DNA of 64,000 nucleotides from CAVOGJ01 sp963695405 (GCA_963695405.1 CAVOGJ010000006.1:346128-410127), one strand, 5' to 3'; shown: positions 9,111 through 18,719, counted from the stretch's first letter. Notes: generated by a model not told the origin, from the letters alone. Translations and numbers: made by a program.

Positions 9111-10205
9111 ATGACAGGACAACGTACCCACACGGGATTCACCATTGTCGAGTTGTTGGTGGTGATTGCTATTCTTGGTGTGCTCGCGGCGTTATTGCTG
9201 CCGGCGGTCAATCTCGCACGGGAAGCGGGGCGGCGAACGCAATGTGCCAACAACCTGCGGCAAGTCGCACTGGCGATCATCCAATTTGAGGCGAGTAACG
9301 GCCGTTTCCCCCCAGCCGCCAAGACATGGCCGCATCCGGCGGGCGGTCATCCCGCCAACATCGGACATGGCATGTATTCGTATTTGCTGCCTTACTTCGA
9401 AGAAGGCGCTGTCTTCGATCAACTCGATTTTGACAAACACTGGAAGGATAACACGCTCAATAGCGGTGGACCGTCCAACGAGTCGTTGACGCAAGGGATT
9501 CACCTCGCCGGCATCGTCGTGTGCCCATCGGCGCCGACGTCGCGACGACACAAGTATACCGACGGATCCTCGCCCTACGAAGATAATAGCCTCAATCAGG
9601 TGGTCGACTACGTACCCTGCGGCTATCTGGATGCGAAGCGAACGACGATGAGTGTCGTGTCCGAGCGGCTGGTTACGAATGGCATTCTCGAGCTGCAGCC
9701 GCTCTCCCGCCTCGTATCGGAAGGCATCATTTCCACGAACCCCAGTGTCCGAGGTTTACCGAGCGGGGAGCACGACCCGCTCGCCACGCAGAATAAGAAA
9801 TGGTGGGGGATCATGCAGGTGCAGCGCGGAGCGACACCACCCACCATTCGCACAGCACACGTCCGTGATGGACTGTCAAACACATTTCTGTTGTTTGAAG
9901 CCGCTGGAAAACCGGATCACTTAGCCCAGGGTCATCCGGTTCCCGCGGAAGTGATGGGCGTAAACACTGTCGGCGATTTTCGCTGGGGTTCTCCCGACGT
10001 TCCGCTGTCAATCAATGAAACGTGTAGCGGGCAAGTCATGAATTGCCACAATTGGGATGAATTGTATTCGTATCACACAGGAGGATGCACCATCGCTTTT
10101 GCTGACGCCGCCATACGACTTGTGCAGGATGGAATCGACCCTGAGGTATTCGTTGCGCTCTTCACGATGTCGGGCGGGGATAGGGCGGATCATGCGGGCC
10201 TCTAG
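9111..10205 (+). CDS. DUF1559 prepilin-like protein
   Basis: This is a 364-residue member of a family heavily expanded in planctomycetes. The N-terminus has a type IV prepilin signal: a short basic leader, then GFTIVELLVVIAILGVLAAL, with cleavage expected after the Gly. Next comes CANNLRQVALAIIQFE, the usual DUF1559 continuation, and the C-terminal HTGGCTIAFADAAIRL, a variant of the H-X9-DG motif. A strong AAAGGAGG precedes the ATG. These proteins are thought to be secreted pseudopilins; their job is not established. Confidence 0.9.
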   Translation: MTGQRTHTGFTIVELLVVIAILGVLAALLLPAVNLAREAGRRTQCANNLRQVALAIIQFEASNGRFPPAAKTWPHPAGGHPANIGHGMYSYLLPYFEEGAVFDQLDFDKHWKDNTLNSGGPSNESLTQGIHLAGIVVCPSAPTSRRHKYTDGSSPYEDNSLNQVVDYVPCGYLDAKRTTMSVVSERLVTNGILELQPLSRLVSEGIISTNPSVRGLPSGEHDPLATQNKKWWGIMQVQRGATPPTIRTAHVRDGLSNTFLLFEAAGKPDHLAQGHPVPAEVMGVNTVGDFRWGSPDVPLSINETCSGQVMNCHNWDELYSYHTGGCTIAFADAAIRLVQDGIDPEVFVALFTMSGGDRADHAGL

Positions 10206-10332
10206 GGACAGCGAAAATCAGTCCCCACCCTCGCGGGAACGGGCATTCAAAATCACGCTCGCCGATTTGTGGGCGTCGGTTCCCAACTTGCGATTGGATG
10301 GTTACGATGTGGCTCATCACCAGGAGGACATC

Positions 10333-11088
10333 GTGACCGATAGCTCATCATTCGAACGCGACATCGTTATCGCCGAGAGTCCCGCTGCGCTGGATGCCGT
10401 GGCGGCAGACGCTCTCATCGACCTTGCCAGGCAGTCGATTCAGGAACGAGATCGCTTTACGGTGGCGCTTAGCGGCGGTCGAACGCCGCGTGGTCTGCAC
10501 CGCGAGCTGCTTGTGGAATCTCGACGCCGCGATGTGGATTGGACCAAAGTGGCTTTTTTCTGGGGCGACGAGCGAACGGTTCCACCCGACGACGACGAAT
10601 CGAATTTTCGTATGGCAAAGGAAACGTTGCTCAAGCCCTTGGGGATCCAAAAGGAGCAGGTGCATCGCTTTCACACGGAAATTGCTGACTGGACGGAGTG
10701 TGCCGAGGCCTACGAACAAAGGTTGAAAGTGGTTTTCAAGGCTTCGCCGCCCGCGTTCCCCGTCTTCGACCTCATCCTGCTCGGTATGGGGGACGATGGA
10801 CACACCGCCTCGCTGTTCCCTTTCACCGAGGCTCTCCGTGAGAAGCGACGCTGGGTTGTGGCCAATCTCGTGCCGCAACTGCAAACCACTCGGCTGACAA
10901 TGACCGCGCCATGTATTAACGCCGCCCGCAACGTCTGGTTTGTGGTCGCCGGACAAGGGAAGGCGACGCGGCTGGCACAAGTGCTGAACGGTCCGAGCGA
11001 TCCGGAGCGACTACCCAGCCAGCTAATTCGGCCGACCGATGGCCGGTTGCGATGGTTTGTCGACGAGGCGGCGATGAGCCAGTTGTAA
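10333..11088 (+). CDS. pgl: 6-phosphogluconolactonase
   Basis: Hydrolyses 6-phosphogluconolactone in the oxidative pentose phosphate pathway. The 251-residue product shows ALSGGRTPRGLHREL (phosphate binding), FFWGDERTVPPDDDESNFRM and LGMGDDGHTASLFP, all diagnostic of the NagB/DevB fold lactonase. I chose the GTG start at 10333 because AGGAGG lies just upstream and the length then matches the family. The frame extends upstream into the DUF1559 gene without family similarity. It converges with the sugar-oxidation operon, with 26 bases between the two stop codons. Confidence 0.88.
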   Translation: MTDSSSFERDIVIAESPAALDAVAADALIDLARQSIQERDRFTVALSGGRTPRGLHRELLVESRRRDVDWTKVAFFWGDERTVPPDDDESNFRMAKETLLKPLGIQKEQVHRFHTEIADWTECAEAYEQRLKVVFKASPPAFPVFDLILLGMGDDGHTASLFPFTEALREKRRWVVANLVPQLQTTRLTMTAPCINAARNVWFVVAGQGKATRLAQVLNGPSDPERLPSQLIRPTDGRLRWFVDEAAMSQL

Positions 11089-11114
11089 CGCGGGTCGCTG
11101 AGCCGTCTGAAGAC

Positions 11115-12122
11115 TTATAGTCGGAGCGTCCCCTTTCGAGCTTGCGAGTCAAAGAAGGCCAGTGACCGACGAATCCCTTCGTCGATATCGGTGCGGGGCA
11201 AACCTGGAAAGGCGACGTCGATGGCCTGATCATCAAGATCGCAGACAAAGAGGTTGGGATCGGCGTCGTCAGCGATGGCCAAATCGCAAAATGGTGTCCA
11301 GCCGCGTTCCTCGGCGACCACAAGGGCCAGCGCCAGAAACTCGTCGACGCCGATGGTGCGACCCCGAATGTTGAACGCGCCACAGCCTTGCCAATCCCGC
11401 AGGCAGGCAGCTGCGAAATGATGGCCGACGTCTTCCACATAATGGTAGTTTTCACGTCCTCGATAAGGCATGCGAAACGGAATTGCCCGCTGCTCGTAGG
11501 CTCCCTTCGCCAATGTCTTGAGGGCCGTTGTGGGAGCGGCGGTTTTTCCTTGGTCGCGACCTGGGCCGAAGGTCGTGTTCAGTCGCAGGCTGACGACTGG
11601 GATGCCGGTTCGTTCGTGAAAAAGGGCCAGCAGCTGTTCGCCGGCGACCTTCCAAACACCGTAGAAGTTGGGCGGCTCCAACGGCACATTCTCGCTGACG
11701 GTCGGCTGCGGATAGCGGCTCCGTTTGCCATACACTGCGGCCGAGCTCGCAAAGACGAATCGCTTCAACGGTAGCTGCAACTGGGTGATGGTCTCTAGTA
11801 AAAGCATCGTTCCCCCGACATTGACGGTCATTCCCAGCCATCGATTCGCGTCGCAAGCGGGGCTTTGCAAGGCACCCAGGTGGATGAGATGCGTTGGTTG
11901 TGCTTCGTGCAAGGCCGCACGCATTGCGTCGGCTTCCGCGAGATCCACCGTCCGCAGAACGAGCCGTTTGTCCAGATCCCCGCCGAGCCAGATTTCCAGT
12001 AGCCGCGTGTCGCAAGTCCGCGAAGTCACCCAGACCTGTTCCGTTTCTGGCTGTTGCAGGAGATGGTGGACAGTCGCTGCACCAATGCAGCCGGTTCCAC
12101 CTGTCATGAAGATGCGTGCCAT
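11115..12122 (-). CDS. NAD-dependent epimerase/dehydratase (extended SDR)
   Basis: A 335-residue extended short-chain dehydrogenase. GGTGCIG is the glycine-rich nucleotide motif at residues 8-14, and YGVWK carries the catalytic Tyr and Lys. It is the third gene of a minus-strand operon behind the Zn-dehydrogenase (31 bases) and the aldo/keto reductase. That context suggests oxidation or epimerisation of a free or lactonised sugar rather than a nucleotide sugar, but this is inference. Confidence 0.8.
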   Translation of the reverse strand: MARIFMTGGTGCIGAATVHHLLQQPETEQVWVTSRTCDTRLLEIWLGGDLDKRLVLRTVDLAEADAMRAALHEAQPTHLIHLGALQSPACDANRWLGMTVNVGGTMLLLETITQLQLPLKRFVFASSAAVYGKRSRYPQPTVSENVPLEPPNFYGVWKVAGEQLLALFHERTGIPVVSLRLNTTFGPGRDQGKTAAPTTALKTLAKGAYEQRAIPFRMPYRGRENYHYVEDVGHHFAAACLRDWQGCGAFNIRGRTIGVDEFLALALVVAEERGWTPFCDLAIADDADPNLFVCDLDDQAIDVAFPGLPRTDIDEGIRRSLAFFDSQARKGTLRL

Positions 12123-12153
12123 GATGAGGGGTCGCTTACCGGTACTGTGGTTC

Positions 12154-13287
12154 CTAACGATTCACGGCCAAAATGGCCTTGGTCGTGCGAGCGGTGATGG
12201 AATGCTCAAAAGCTTCCAGGGCATCCTGAAATGGGTAGAGACGCGAGTAAGCGTCGACGGGAAATACGCCGCGAGCGAGCAAAACTTGAGCAAACTCAAA
12301 GTCTTCCCGATTGGAACCCATCACGCCTTGCAGCGATTGACCGGCGCGAGTGAACTCGGTGGCCAGAAAAGGAACGTCGCTGCCAAACGTCGCGATGACA
12401 CAGATGCTTCCTTCCAGTTGCACCGACAGTCCTGCTGCGGCGAGCACAGATGGTGCTCCGGAACACTCAATCAGCGCGTCCACCGTTCCCTGCTCATAGC
12501 TATCACCGAAAAGACAGCCGTTCTGGTCCCGCACACCTTGTCGCAATTGCTCGTGCAGCGGCAGCTCGGGCGTGATGACGATAGGGATAAAACCGCGCTC
12601 CGCGGCTTGATGCAATCGCACATCTCGATCTGCCGGCAGACCGGTCACGGCCACGCGTGCCCCGGCGGCCCGTGCGAGTTCGGCGGCCATCAGGCCGATG
12701 ATCCCGCAGCCGGTCACGACCACGTCCATGCCGGGTTGAATATTGCACTTGCGATGAATCGCCTGGGTCACCACCGATAGGGGCTCGACAACGGCGCCCT
12801 CAAGTGGCGTGAGTCCGGCCTGCAGTCGCGCGCAACGGCTGACATCAACGATCATTCGCTCGGCCATGGCGCCGTCTTGATGAAATCCAAAGATGGACTT
12901 GCGACGGCAGTAATTTGGTCGCCCGCGGCCGCACCCTCGGCAGCGGACATCACCACAGCCACGCATGGGAATCACGCAGACCACGTCGCCGATGTTCAGG
13001 TCCGTGCTGCCGGCCGTGTCTGGTCCAAAAGCAACGATCCGCCCGCTGCATTCATGACCAATCGTGCGGGGCCGCTCTACCCAGGAGAAATTCGACTTAC
13101 CCAAGCTGGCACTATTGTCGGAACCGCAGATGCCAACGCATAGCGGTTCCACGAGAACTTCCCCGAGCCCTGGCGACTTGAGATCGGTGGATTGCAGGGC
13201 GAGATTGCGCGTGACGTTCTTGGCGTCATGCGACAGCCGGATGGGCTCGCTACCAAGCAGCCGAACAGCCAGGACAGTTTCGGACAC
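12154..13287 (-). CDS. zinc-dependent medium-chain alcohol/sugar dehydrogenase
   Basis: The enzyme shows GHECSGRI with the catalytic zinc His and Glu, and a structural zinc lobe with four cysteines in CGDVRCRGCGRGRPNYC. The Rossmann motif VVVTGCGIIGL follows. I place the start at GTG 13287, with GGAG 10 bases upstream. The frame itself is open to 13365 but would overlap the preceding reductase by 40 bases. Homologues oxidise polyols or sugar acids with NAD. The linkage to the adjacent L-galactose-dehydrogenase-like reductase points to a deoxy-sugar or galactose oxidation route. Confidence 0.8.
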   Translation of the reverse strand: MSETVLAVRLLGSEPIRLSHDAKNVTRNLALQSTDLKSPGLGEVLVEPLCVGICGSDNSASLGKSNFSWVERPRTIGHECSGRIVAFGPDTAGSTDLNIGDVVCVIPMRGCGDVRCRGCGRGRPNYCRRKSIFGFHQDGAMAERMIVDVSRCARLQAGLTPLEGAVVEPLSVVTQAIHRKCNIQPGMDVVVTGCGIIGLMAAELARAAGARVAVTGLPADRDVRLHQAAERGFIPIVITPELPLHEQLRQGVRDQNGCLFGDSYEQGTVDALIECSGAPSVLAAAGLSVQLEGSICVIATFGSDVPFLATEFTRAGQSLQGVMGSNREDFEFAQVLLARGVFPVDAYSRLYPFQDALEAFEHSITARTTKAILAVNR

Positions 13288-13325
13288 GAAGCGTCGACTC
13301 CAGATTTTTTCTTGGGCAAGATGAA

Positions 13326-14315
13326 CTAAGATGTGTGGGTTTGGTCCGGCGTCGAGGGTACCCACTGCAACGGGTCCGCGGGCGGAAAATTATTCTCTGG
13401 ACGTCCCTCATACCACATACGATTTTTTACGGGTTTGGCTAGTTGCAGCAGCTCGTTAAGCAAGCCTTCCGGGAGATCACAATTTAACGCTGCAAGATTG
13501 CGGTCCACGCGGGCCGGGGTACTCATGCCGACGACGGTCGTTGCTATGTGCGGATAGTCAACGGCGTACTTTAGCGCTACCGTTGCCAGATCGGTGCCGT
13601 AATTGTGGCAAACTCGCGCCATGGCCGGCACGACTGCCTTGACCGATAACGGGCTGCGGTGCCATGCGGGAGGCGGATTGTCCGAGAGTAGTCCCTGTAA
13701 GAGAGGTGACGCGCTCATCAGACCGATTCCCCTTTCCTGGCAAAGCGGCATCAGTTCGCGGTCGAGTTCGTCTTCCAGGAGCGTGCAGTGCCCCCACGAC
13801 AGAATGGTATCAATCTCGACTTGCTCGGCAACATGGCGAAGGTACCGCACGGGAAGTCCGGTAATCCCTACGAAACGCACCTTGCCCAATGCCTTCTGTG
13901 CCATCGCGGCCGGGATGGTCTCCTCGACGATCTGTTCCAGAGGGCCAAATTCGACGTCGTGAATTTGAAATACGTCGATGTAATCTGTCTGCAGCCGTTG
14001 CAGCGATTCGTCCAGGCTTTCAGCAACCCTGCGGGCGGAGAAGTCCACGACATCGAAGCGGTCACGGCAGACCTTCGTTGCCAAAAAGATATCGTGTCGC
14101 TTGTTTTGTAAAGCCTTTCCCAACCGCGTTTCGGCCAATGTAAAGCCGTACAGTGGTGCCACGTCAAAATAATTGATGCCGCCGTCAATCGCTGCCAATA
14201 CCGAACGGATTCCCTCCGACTCATCGGTCTTGCGATAGATGTCTCCGAGCGAGGCGGCGCCGTAACCAAGTTCCGAGACTTGCAAGCCTGTACGACCCAG
14301 CTGGCGATACTTCAT
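13326..14315 (-). CDS. aldo/keto reductase, L-galactose/L-fucose dehydrogenase-like
   Basis: A 329-residue (alpha/beta)8 aldo/keto reductase. The tetrad is visible: the Asp of NYFDVAPLYG, its Tyr, the Lys of ATKVCRDR and the His of FQIHDVEFG. The stretch VEETIPAAMAQKALGKVRFV and the segment ITGLPVRY closely resemble plant L-galactose dehydrogenase, more than generic reductases. It is the first gene of the minus-strand operon with the Zn-dehydrogenase and SDR. Likely reaction: NAD(P)-dependent oxidation of L-galactose, L-fucose or a similar sugar to its lactone. Confidence 0.82.
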   Translation of the reverse strand: MKYRQLGRTGLQVSELGYGAASLGDIYRKTDESEGIRSVLAAIDGGINYFDVAPLYGFTLAETRLGKALQNKRHDIFLATKVCRDRFDVVDFSARRVAESLDESLQRLQTDYIDVFQIHDVEFGPLEQIVEETIPAAMAQKALGKVRFVGITGLPVRYLRHVAEQVEIDTILSWGHCTLLEDELDRELMPLCQERGIGLMSASPLLQGLLSDNPPPAWHRSPLSVKAVVPAMARVCHNYGTDLATVALKYAVDYPHIATTVVGMSTPARVDRNLAALNCDLPEGLLNELLQLAKPVKNRMWYEGRPENNFPPADPLQWVPSTPDQTHTS

Positions 14316-14666
14316 GATGTTCAGGCAGGTTGGAAATCGGTGTCAGCGAATCACGCCCCGTTGCGGCCGGTCAACGTGATCTCCCAGCCGATGCTGCATC
14401 GCCCATCTCACTGGCGGCAATGTTCGCCAGACGAGGATGCCTGGCCGGCGGTCGATCGGCGGGGCGAGGTACGGCTCGGAAACCTCTCAGGCGCTTCAGC
14501 ACCATTCTTGCTCATGATACGTCTCGGTTGGAAAATCGCCAGCCCACGACGATGGCCCGTATTGGGACATGGGCGAGAACGTCCGAGGGACGGTACCAGG
14601 GAAGCTGCCTCGACGAGTTTGCACGAGCGGGCGTGAGCCGACCGTCTGTTCGGCACTGGTACCGAA
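14316..14666. other. intergenic region, nothing recognised
   Basis: No frame on either strand carries a recognisable protein motif or a convincing ribosome binding site. The left end must contain the promoter of the minus-strand sugar operon. I see no hairpin followed by a T run. Confidence 0.4.
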
Positions 14667-15341
14667 CTAAACGAGAAATTCAGTGTTGGGCAGGTCACCT
14701 GGATGATGAATGCCTGGTGGCGAAACATGTCCCGGCGGAACCTCGGCCGGTGTGCGTGCCTTTGTCGTTGAACCAACGGGCTCCGCCACGATGCACTCGA
14801 TTCCGATCAACTCTGACAGACGACGCAGCACCTCGGGTGACGTTCCCGTCTCGGTCCCATATCCATGCACGATAATCTGCGACGCGCGAGTCATCGGACG
14901 AGACCATCGGAGTAGTTCTGCACGGCGACTGCTTGGCAATTCGGGTCCCAAATCGGCGGCTCCCAACGGAAGTCGTTCATCCCATGCTGGAGCCACGATA
15001 TGGACTTCGCTGATCTGGTCACATGCGGACAGTACCCGTCCGATCTCCGCGACGCCGTCTGTCTCTTCGTCGATCCAGTACAACGTGGCCTCGGATATGA
15101 GTCGCAGATGAGCCTCCACGTCTTCGACACGCGTGTCGATGAAGACCAAACGTCGTTCCCCGTCAGACGAAAAGTTCTCGTTCCGTTGGTAGGCTTGAAT
15201 CGCCTCGTCAATGGCGGCACATACCTGCTCGATACGATCGATTACCGAATCGATCGGAGCTGTAGGAACGAACCCAGTCGGCTGGTCTGGGGAAAATGCC
15301 TGGCGATCGTTTTCAGGACGCGAGTCGAGCGACATAAGCAA
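14667..15341 (-). CDS. stand-alone DUF4347-like domain protein
   Basis: The 224-residue product resembles DUF4347, the domain normally found at the N-terminus of giant secreted adhesins. Visible family features are LVFIDTRVED, VLSACDQISEVHIVAP in place of the usual IHIVSHG, LRWSRPMTRASQIIVHGYGTE, and IGIECIVAEPVGST, equivalent to TGADVAAS. The protein stops about 25 residues after the domain, so none of the usual repeat region follows. It has no signal peptide. It may be a reduced paralogue or a truncated adhesin. The downstream 350 bases hold no continuing frame. Confidence 0.6.
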   Translation of the reverse strand: MLMSLDSRPENDRQAFSPDQPTGFVPTAPIDSVIDRIEQVCAAIDEAIQAYQRNENFSSDGERRLVFIDTRVEDVEAHLRLISEATLYWIDEETDGVAEIGRVLSACDQISEVHIVAPAWDERLPLGAADLGPELPSSRRAELLRWSRPMTRASQIIVHGYGTETGTSPEVLRRLSELIGIECIVAEPVGSTTKARTPAEVPPGHVSPPGIHHPGDLPNTEFLV

Positions 15342-15563
15342 ACTGAAATGGATTGGGCAGGATTGTCGTCTGCTGCGTTGCTGCGCAAACTTGAATGAGG
15401 GGCGACGGCCTTGTAAAGCCTACTTCACGCGGGCCATGTCGATGTGGCGACCTGGCGGATTTCTGGCCGCGAAAAAAATGACACATGATCATCACGATGG
15501 AGTCGTAATCGACACAAACATCACAGACCGCGGTATTGATAGCGATCGACGTCCGTTCCGAGG

Positions 15564-16595
15564 CTAAGCCGACACAGGTTCGAGCAGTGAGTGAACGACT
15601 CCCCACTCGGTACCGTCACAGAGCCCAAATAGCTCGGCACAGGCCATGAAGAACATCCGCCACCGCTGAAACCATCGGTTGGCGTGCTCTCTGCCATAGG
15701 TTGCCGCAAGTATCGGCATCAGCTCGCGATGGCGATGCGTTATTTGCTCGAGCCATGCATTGCAGGTCCGCTCGTAGTGCCCACCCGGTACCCACCACCG
15801 TTGACAGGTCCGCAAGTCGCCATCGAAGTAGTCGAGCCATGCCTCGTTAGGCATCATGCCTCCGGTGAAGAAGTAGCGGGCCATCCAATCGGTGCCGTCG
15901 TCGACCAGAAATGGGTAAGCATGCGTGCGGTGACCGAACGTGTGCACAAACAATTTGCCCTGCGGCGCTAGCCAGGTGCGAATGCGACGCAGCAACTCCT
16001 GGAAATTGTGCATGTGCTCAAACATCTCGATGGACACAATGCGGTCGAAAGCGCCTGATGGTGCATAGTCGTTCATATCGGCTTTGGTGATCGACACGCG
16101 ACTGGCGAAGCCAAGTGATGCGGCCTGGCTCAGGATGAATTCCCGCTGTTGGCTTGAATTGGACACGCCGCAGATCTGACTGTGCGGATACCGCTCAGCC
16201 AGCCACAATGTCATGGCACCCCATCCACAACCGAGGTCCAGAATTCGCATGCCATTCTCGATCTGGGCCCGCTGGCACGTCAACGATAACATCGCGACTT
16301 CGGATTCCGCGAGTGATTCTTTCCCCGTGGGCCAGTATCCGCAGCTGTATTTGCGGCGCGGGCCCAAGGCATGTTCAAAGAAAGCTGGCGGTACCTCGTA
16401 GTGCTGCTCATTCGCTACGGTGGGAACAAGCGCCACGGGCCCCGTTTTCGATGCTGCCACAAACTCGGTCAGCTCTGCCGCAAGCGCCGTCGAGTTGCGA
16501 TTCAACCGCTGACGACACAGGTGCCGGATGCCCAGCCGGATGATCCGGTCGGGTAGAAGCCGTCGTTCCGCAAGTTCAAGTGCCAGTCGTGACAT
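15564..16595 (-). CDS. SAM-dependent methyltransferase, CFA-synthase family (lipid)
   Basis: A 343-residue class I methyltransferase related to cyclopropane-fatty-acid synthase. It shows QHYEVPPAFFEHALG near the N-terminus, then ILDLGCGWGAMTLWLAE (SAM binding) and SIEMFEHMHNFQELL. The start at 16595 (MSRLALELAERR) overlaps the preceding DUF1295 gene by 20 bases. It is the last gene of a five-gene operon that also contains a canonical CFA synthase, so the two probably act in sequence or on different positions of an unsaturated acyl chain. No cyclopropane product can be assigned with certainty. Confidence 0.82.
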   Translation of the reverse strand: MSRLALELAERRLLPDRIIRLGIRHLCRQRLNRNSTALAAELTEFVAASKTGPVALVPTVANEQHYEVPPAFFEHALGPRRKYSCGYWPTGKESLAESEVAMLSLTCQRAQIENGMRILDLGCGWGAMTLWLAERYPHSQICGVSNSSQQREFILSQAASLGFASRVSITKADMNDYAPSGAFDRIVSIEMFEHMHNFQELLRRIRTWLAPQGKLFVHTFGHRTHAYPFLVDDGTDWMARYFFTGGMMPNEAWLDYFDGDLRTCQRWWVPGGHYERTCNAWLEQITHRHRELMPILAATYGREHANRWFQRWRMFFMACAELFGLCDGTEWGVVHSLLEPVSA

Positions 16596-17382
16596 CAGTG
16601 GACTTCTTGGGAAACCAAGGCACAAAGGCGCTCGTCGTCCTTTGATACTCGCGATAAGCGTCGCCACGCGATTGGAGTGCCTGTTTTTCCGTGGGTGGAA
16701 TGCCTGTCTGGAAGAGAATGAAGTACAACATGGCCAATGGAAAGGCGAGGTTCAGCCAACCCCACGCGGCGAAGCCGGCAAAAAACACGTACGCCCACCA
16801 GTGCAGCCACTCAAAAAAATAATTCGGATGTCGCGAATACTTCCAGAGACCCGAGCGGCAGACCTGACCCTGATTCTTCGGGTTCGTCCGAAACGTCCAT
16901 AACTGCCAGTCGGCCAGCGACTCGCCGACGATCGCCACAATTCCAATGACGCAAGCCGCACTGTCCCAGCCACTCCAGGCGGACCGATTTTGAAAGGCGA
17001 CAAGCATCGGAAGTGCGAAGAGGACACTGGCGGCAGCTTGCATCTGATAGAACCAGAAAAGCTTTCGCTGAGCCTGCTCGTTCCATTCCTTTTTCATCGT
17101 CGTGTAACGCCCGTCTTCCGGCAGCGCCCACAGACGCCGAAGCACAAACAGACTCAGTCGTAAGGCCCATACGGAGACCAACAGACAAATCGCCGTCCGC
17201 CGCGCCGTATGGCTATCCGCTACCGTCGTGCTGAATAGCAAAGCGCACGCCGCCACGCCAAGACCCCACGCGACATCGACAATGCCCGCGTCGCCGGCGC
17301 GCCGTTGCCACCACCAGAGCGTTGCCATCACGCTGGACATACCGAGCAGAGCACTCGCGATTGCCAGCCAGGTGGGCATCAT
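16576..17382 (-). CDS. DUF1295 membrane protein (steroid 5-alpha-reductase-like fold)
   Basis: A polytopic membrane protein of 268 residues. The C-terminal half holds the DUF1295 signature GLWKYSRHPNYFFEW, followed by GIPPTEKQALQSRGDAYREY. The start ATG at 17382 overlaps the stop of the CFA synthase gene as ATGA, a sign of translational coupling. The fold is shared with isoprenylcysteine methyltransferases and steroid reductases, so it may reduce or methylate a lipid made by its neighbours. Confidence 0.85.
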   Translation of the reverse strand: MMPTWLAIASALLGMSSVMATLWWWQRRAGDAGIVDVAWGLGVAACALLFSTTVADSHTARRTAICLLVSVWALRLSLFVLRRLWALPEDGRYTTMKKEWNEQAQRKLFWFYQMQAAASVLFALPMLVAFQNRSAWSGWDSAACVIGIVAIVGESLADWQLWTFRTNPKNQGQVCRSGLWKYSRHPNYFFEWLHWWAYVFFAGFAAWGWLNLAFPLAMLYFILFQTGIPPTEKQALQSRGDAYREYQRTTSAFVPWFPKKSTDVTTGT

Positions 17383-18719
17383 TGCAGTTGCCGTTGAGGA
17401 ACAGGGAGCGGTGAATGACCGAAGCCCTGGGACTTGGTGCGGAAGCTGGCGATGGCCCCGAAATGAGGGTGCTGGACTGAGCTCTTCTTCGCAAAGACGA
17501 GCTGCACAAGGTTGACTTGACGCTCTTCGAATGCAGCTTCGCAGTAAGAAAGGTAATAGTCCCACATCCGTAAGAATCGATCATCGAACCCCAGGCGGCA
17601 AATCTGCGACTCATTCTCGCGAAATCGGACTCGCCAACGCCGCAGTGTTTCCGCGTAGTGAGGTGCGAAATCGTCGAGCCGGACTAGTCTCAGCTGACCA
17701 TATTCCGCAGCCACCTGAGTCAGCCCAGAGATGGACGGCAGACAACCACCTGGAAAAATATATTCGCGGATGAAATCCACGGACTTCAGGTAGTCTTCAT
17801 ATCGATCGTCCGCCATGACAATGGCTTGCATGGCGAGCACGCCGTCGTCTGTGAGCAGATCACCGCATTTGCGAAAAAAGGTCGGAAGATATTCGTGCCC
17901 CACCGCTTCGATCATCTCGACAGAGACGATCTTGTCGAACTTTCCCTTCAGATGGCGGTAGTCCTCCAGTCGCACATCGACCAGGTGTTGCAATCCGTCG
18001 CGTTCCATTCGCTGTTGTGCGTAGCGATACTGCTGCTCCGAAATCGTCGTTGTGGTCACCGTGCAACCTGTTTCACTGGCAACCCAAGCCGCTAAGGCAC
18101 CCCAGCCGCTACCGATCTCCAGCAGTCGATCCGAGGTACCAAGGTCGAGCAGAGAGCAGATGCGGCGTATTTTGCACAACGACGCATCGTACATCGTATC
18201 GCGCGTATCTTCGAAAAAACCGCATGAATAGCTCAACGTGCTGTCGAGGAAGGATTCGAAGAACGCATTTCCAAGATCGTAATGGTCATGAATGTTGTAC
18301 CGGGCTTGTTCCATCGTGTTTCCGCGACACCAATGTCGCCAGCGAGCGTACCATTGCCGCAGCCTGGCCGCACCCTCGTTTAACCATCGGCTCTCACCAC
18401 GGCTGCGAATAAAAATGCGTACAAGGGCCGTGAGGTCATCGCATTCCCAGTCGCCATCCATGAGCGATTCGGCAATGCCCAGGTCTCCCCCCAGAACCGC
18501 TTTCCGATAGAAAGCGTTGCGGCGAACCCGAATGTTTGCCTCCAGCCCGTCCGCGGACTCGCTGCGACCGTAGTGACTATCCCCCCCATTGTCCGCCACG
18601 TTCACCAAGCCGCCTTGGAGATGTCTCAAGTGGGAGTGAACGATCGCACGGTAGAATCGATCGAATGGGCGGAGTTGGGACCCGCATGCTGTCATCGGTT
18701 GCTTGCTTTGGGAACTCAT
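17379..18719 (-). CDS. cfa: cyclopropane-fatty-acyl-phospholipid synthase
   Basis: A 446-residue CFA synthase. The acyl-chain methyltransferase transfers a methyl from SAM to a cis double bond in membrane phospholipids. Features: YNIHDHYDLGNAFFESFLD, YSCGFF, the SAM motif LLEIGSGWGALAAW and SVEMIEAVGHEYLPTFF. The start at 18719 (MSSQSKQ) fits the family and limits overlap with DUF1365 upstream to about 40 bases. It is the third gene of the lipid operon. Methylene addition versus simple methylation (as in 10-methyl acids) cannot be told from motifs. Confidence 0.88.
   Translation of the reverse strand: MSSQSKQPMTACGSQLRPFDRFYRAIVHSHLRHLQGGLVNVADNGGDSHYGRSESADGLEANIRVRRNAFYRKAVLGGDLGIAESLMDGDWECDDLTALVRIFIRSRGESRWLNEGAARLRQWYARWRHWCRGNTMEQARYNIHDHYDLGNAFFESFLDSTLSYSCGFFEDTRDTMYDASLCKIRRICSLLDLGTSDRLLEIGSGWGALAAWVASETGCTVTTTTISEQQYRYAQQRMERDGLQHLVDVRLEDYRHLKGKFDKIVSVEMIEAVGHEYLPTFFRKCGDLLTDDGVLAMQAIVMADDRYEDYLKSVDFIREYIFPGGCLPSISGLTQVAAEYGQLRLVRLDDFAPHYAETLRRWRVRFRENESQICRLGFDDRFLRMWDYYLSYCEAAFEERQVNLVQLVFAKKSSVQHPHFGAIASFRTKSQGFGHSPLPVPQRQLQ

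Noticed and set aside
11725..12780. Plus-strand frame of 351 codons
   Set aside because: Antisense to the SDR and Zn-dehydrogenase genes; no recognisable domain.
3590..14690. Shared 13-mer GAAATTCAGTGTT near 3,592 and 14,679, both just beyond gene ends
   Set aside because: A window of this size is expected to contain dozens of 13-mer pairs by chance; no flanking similarity.
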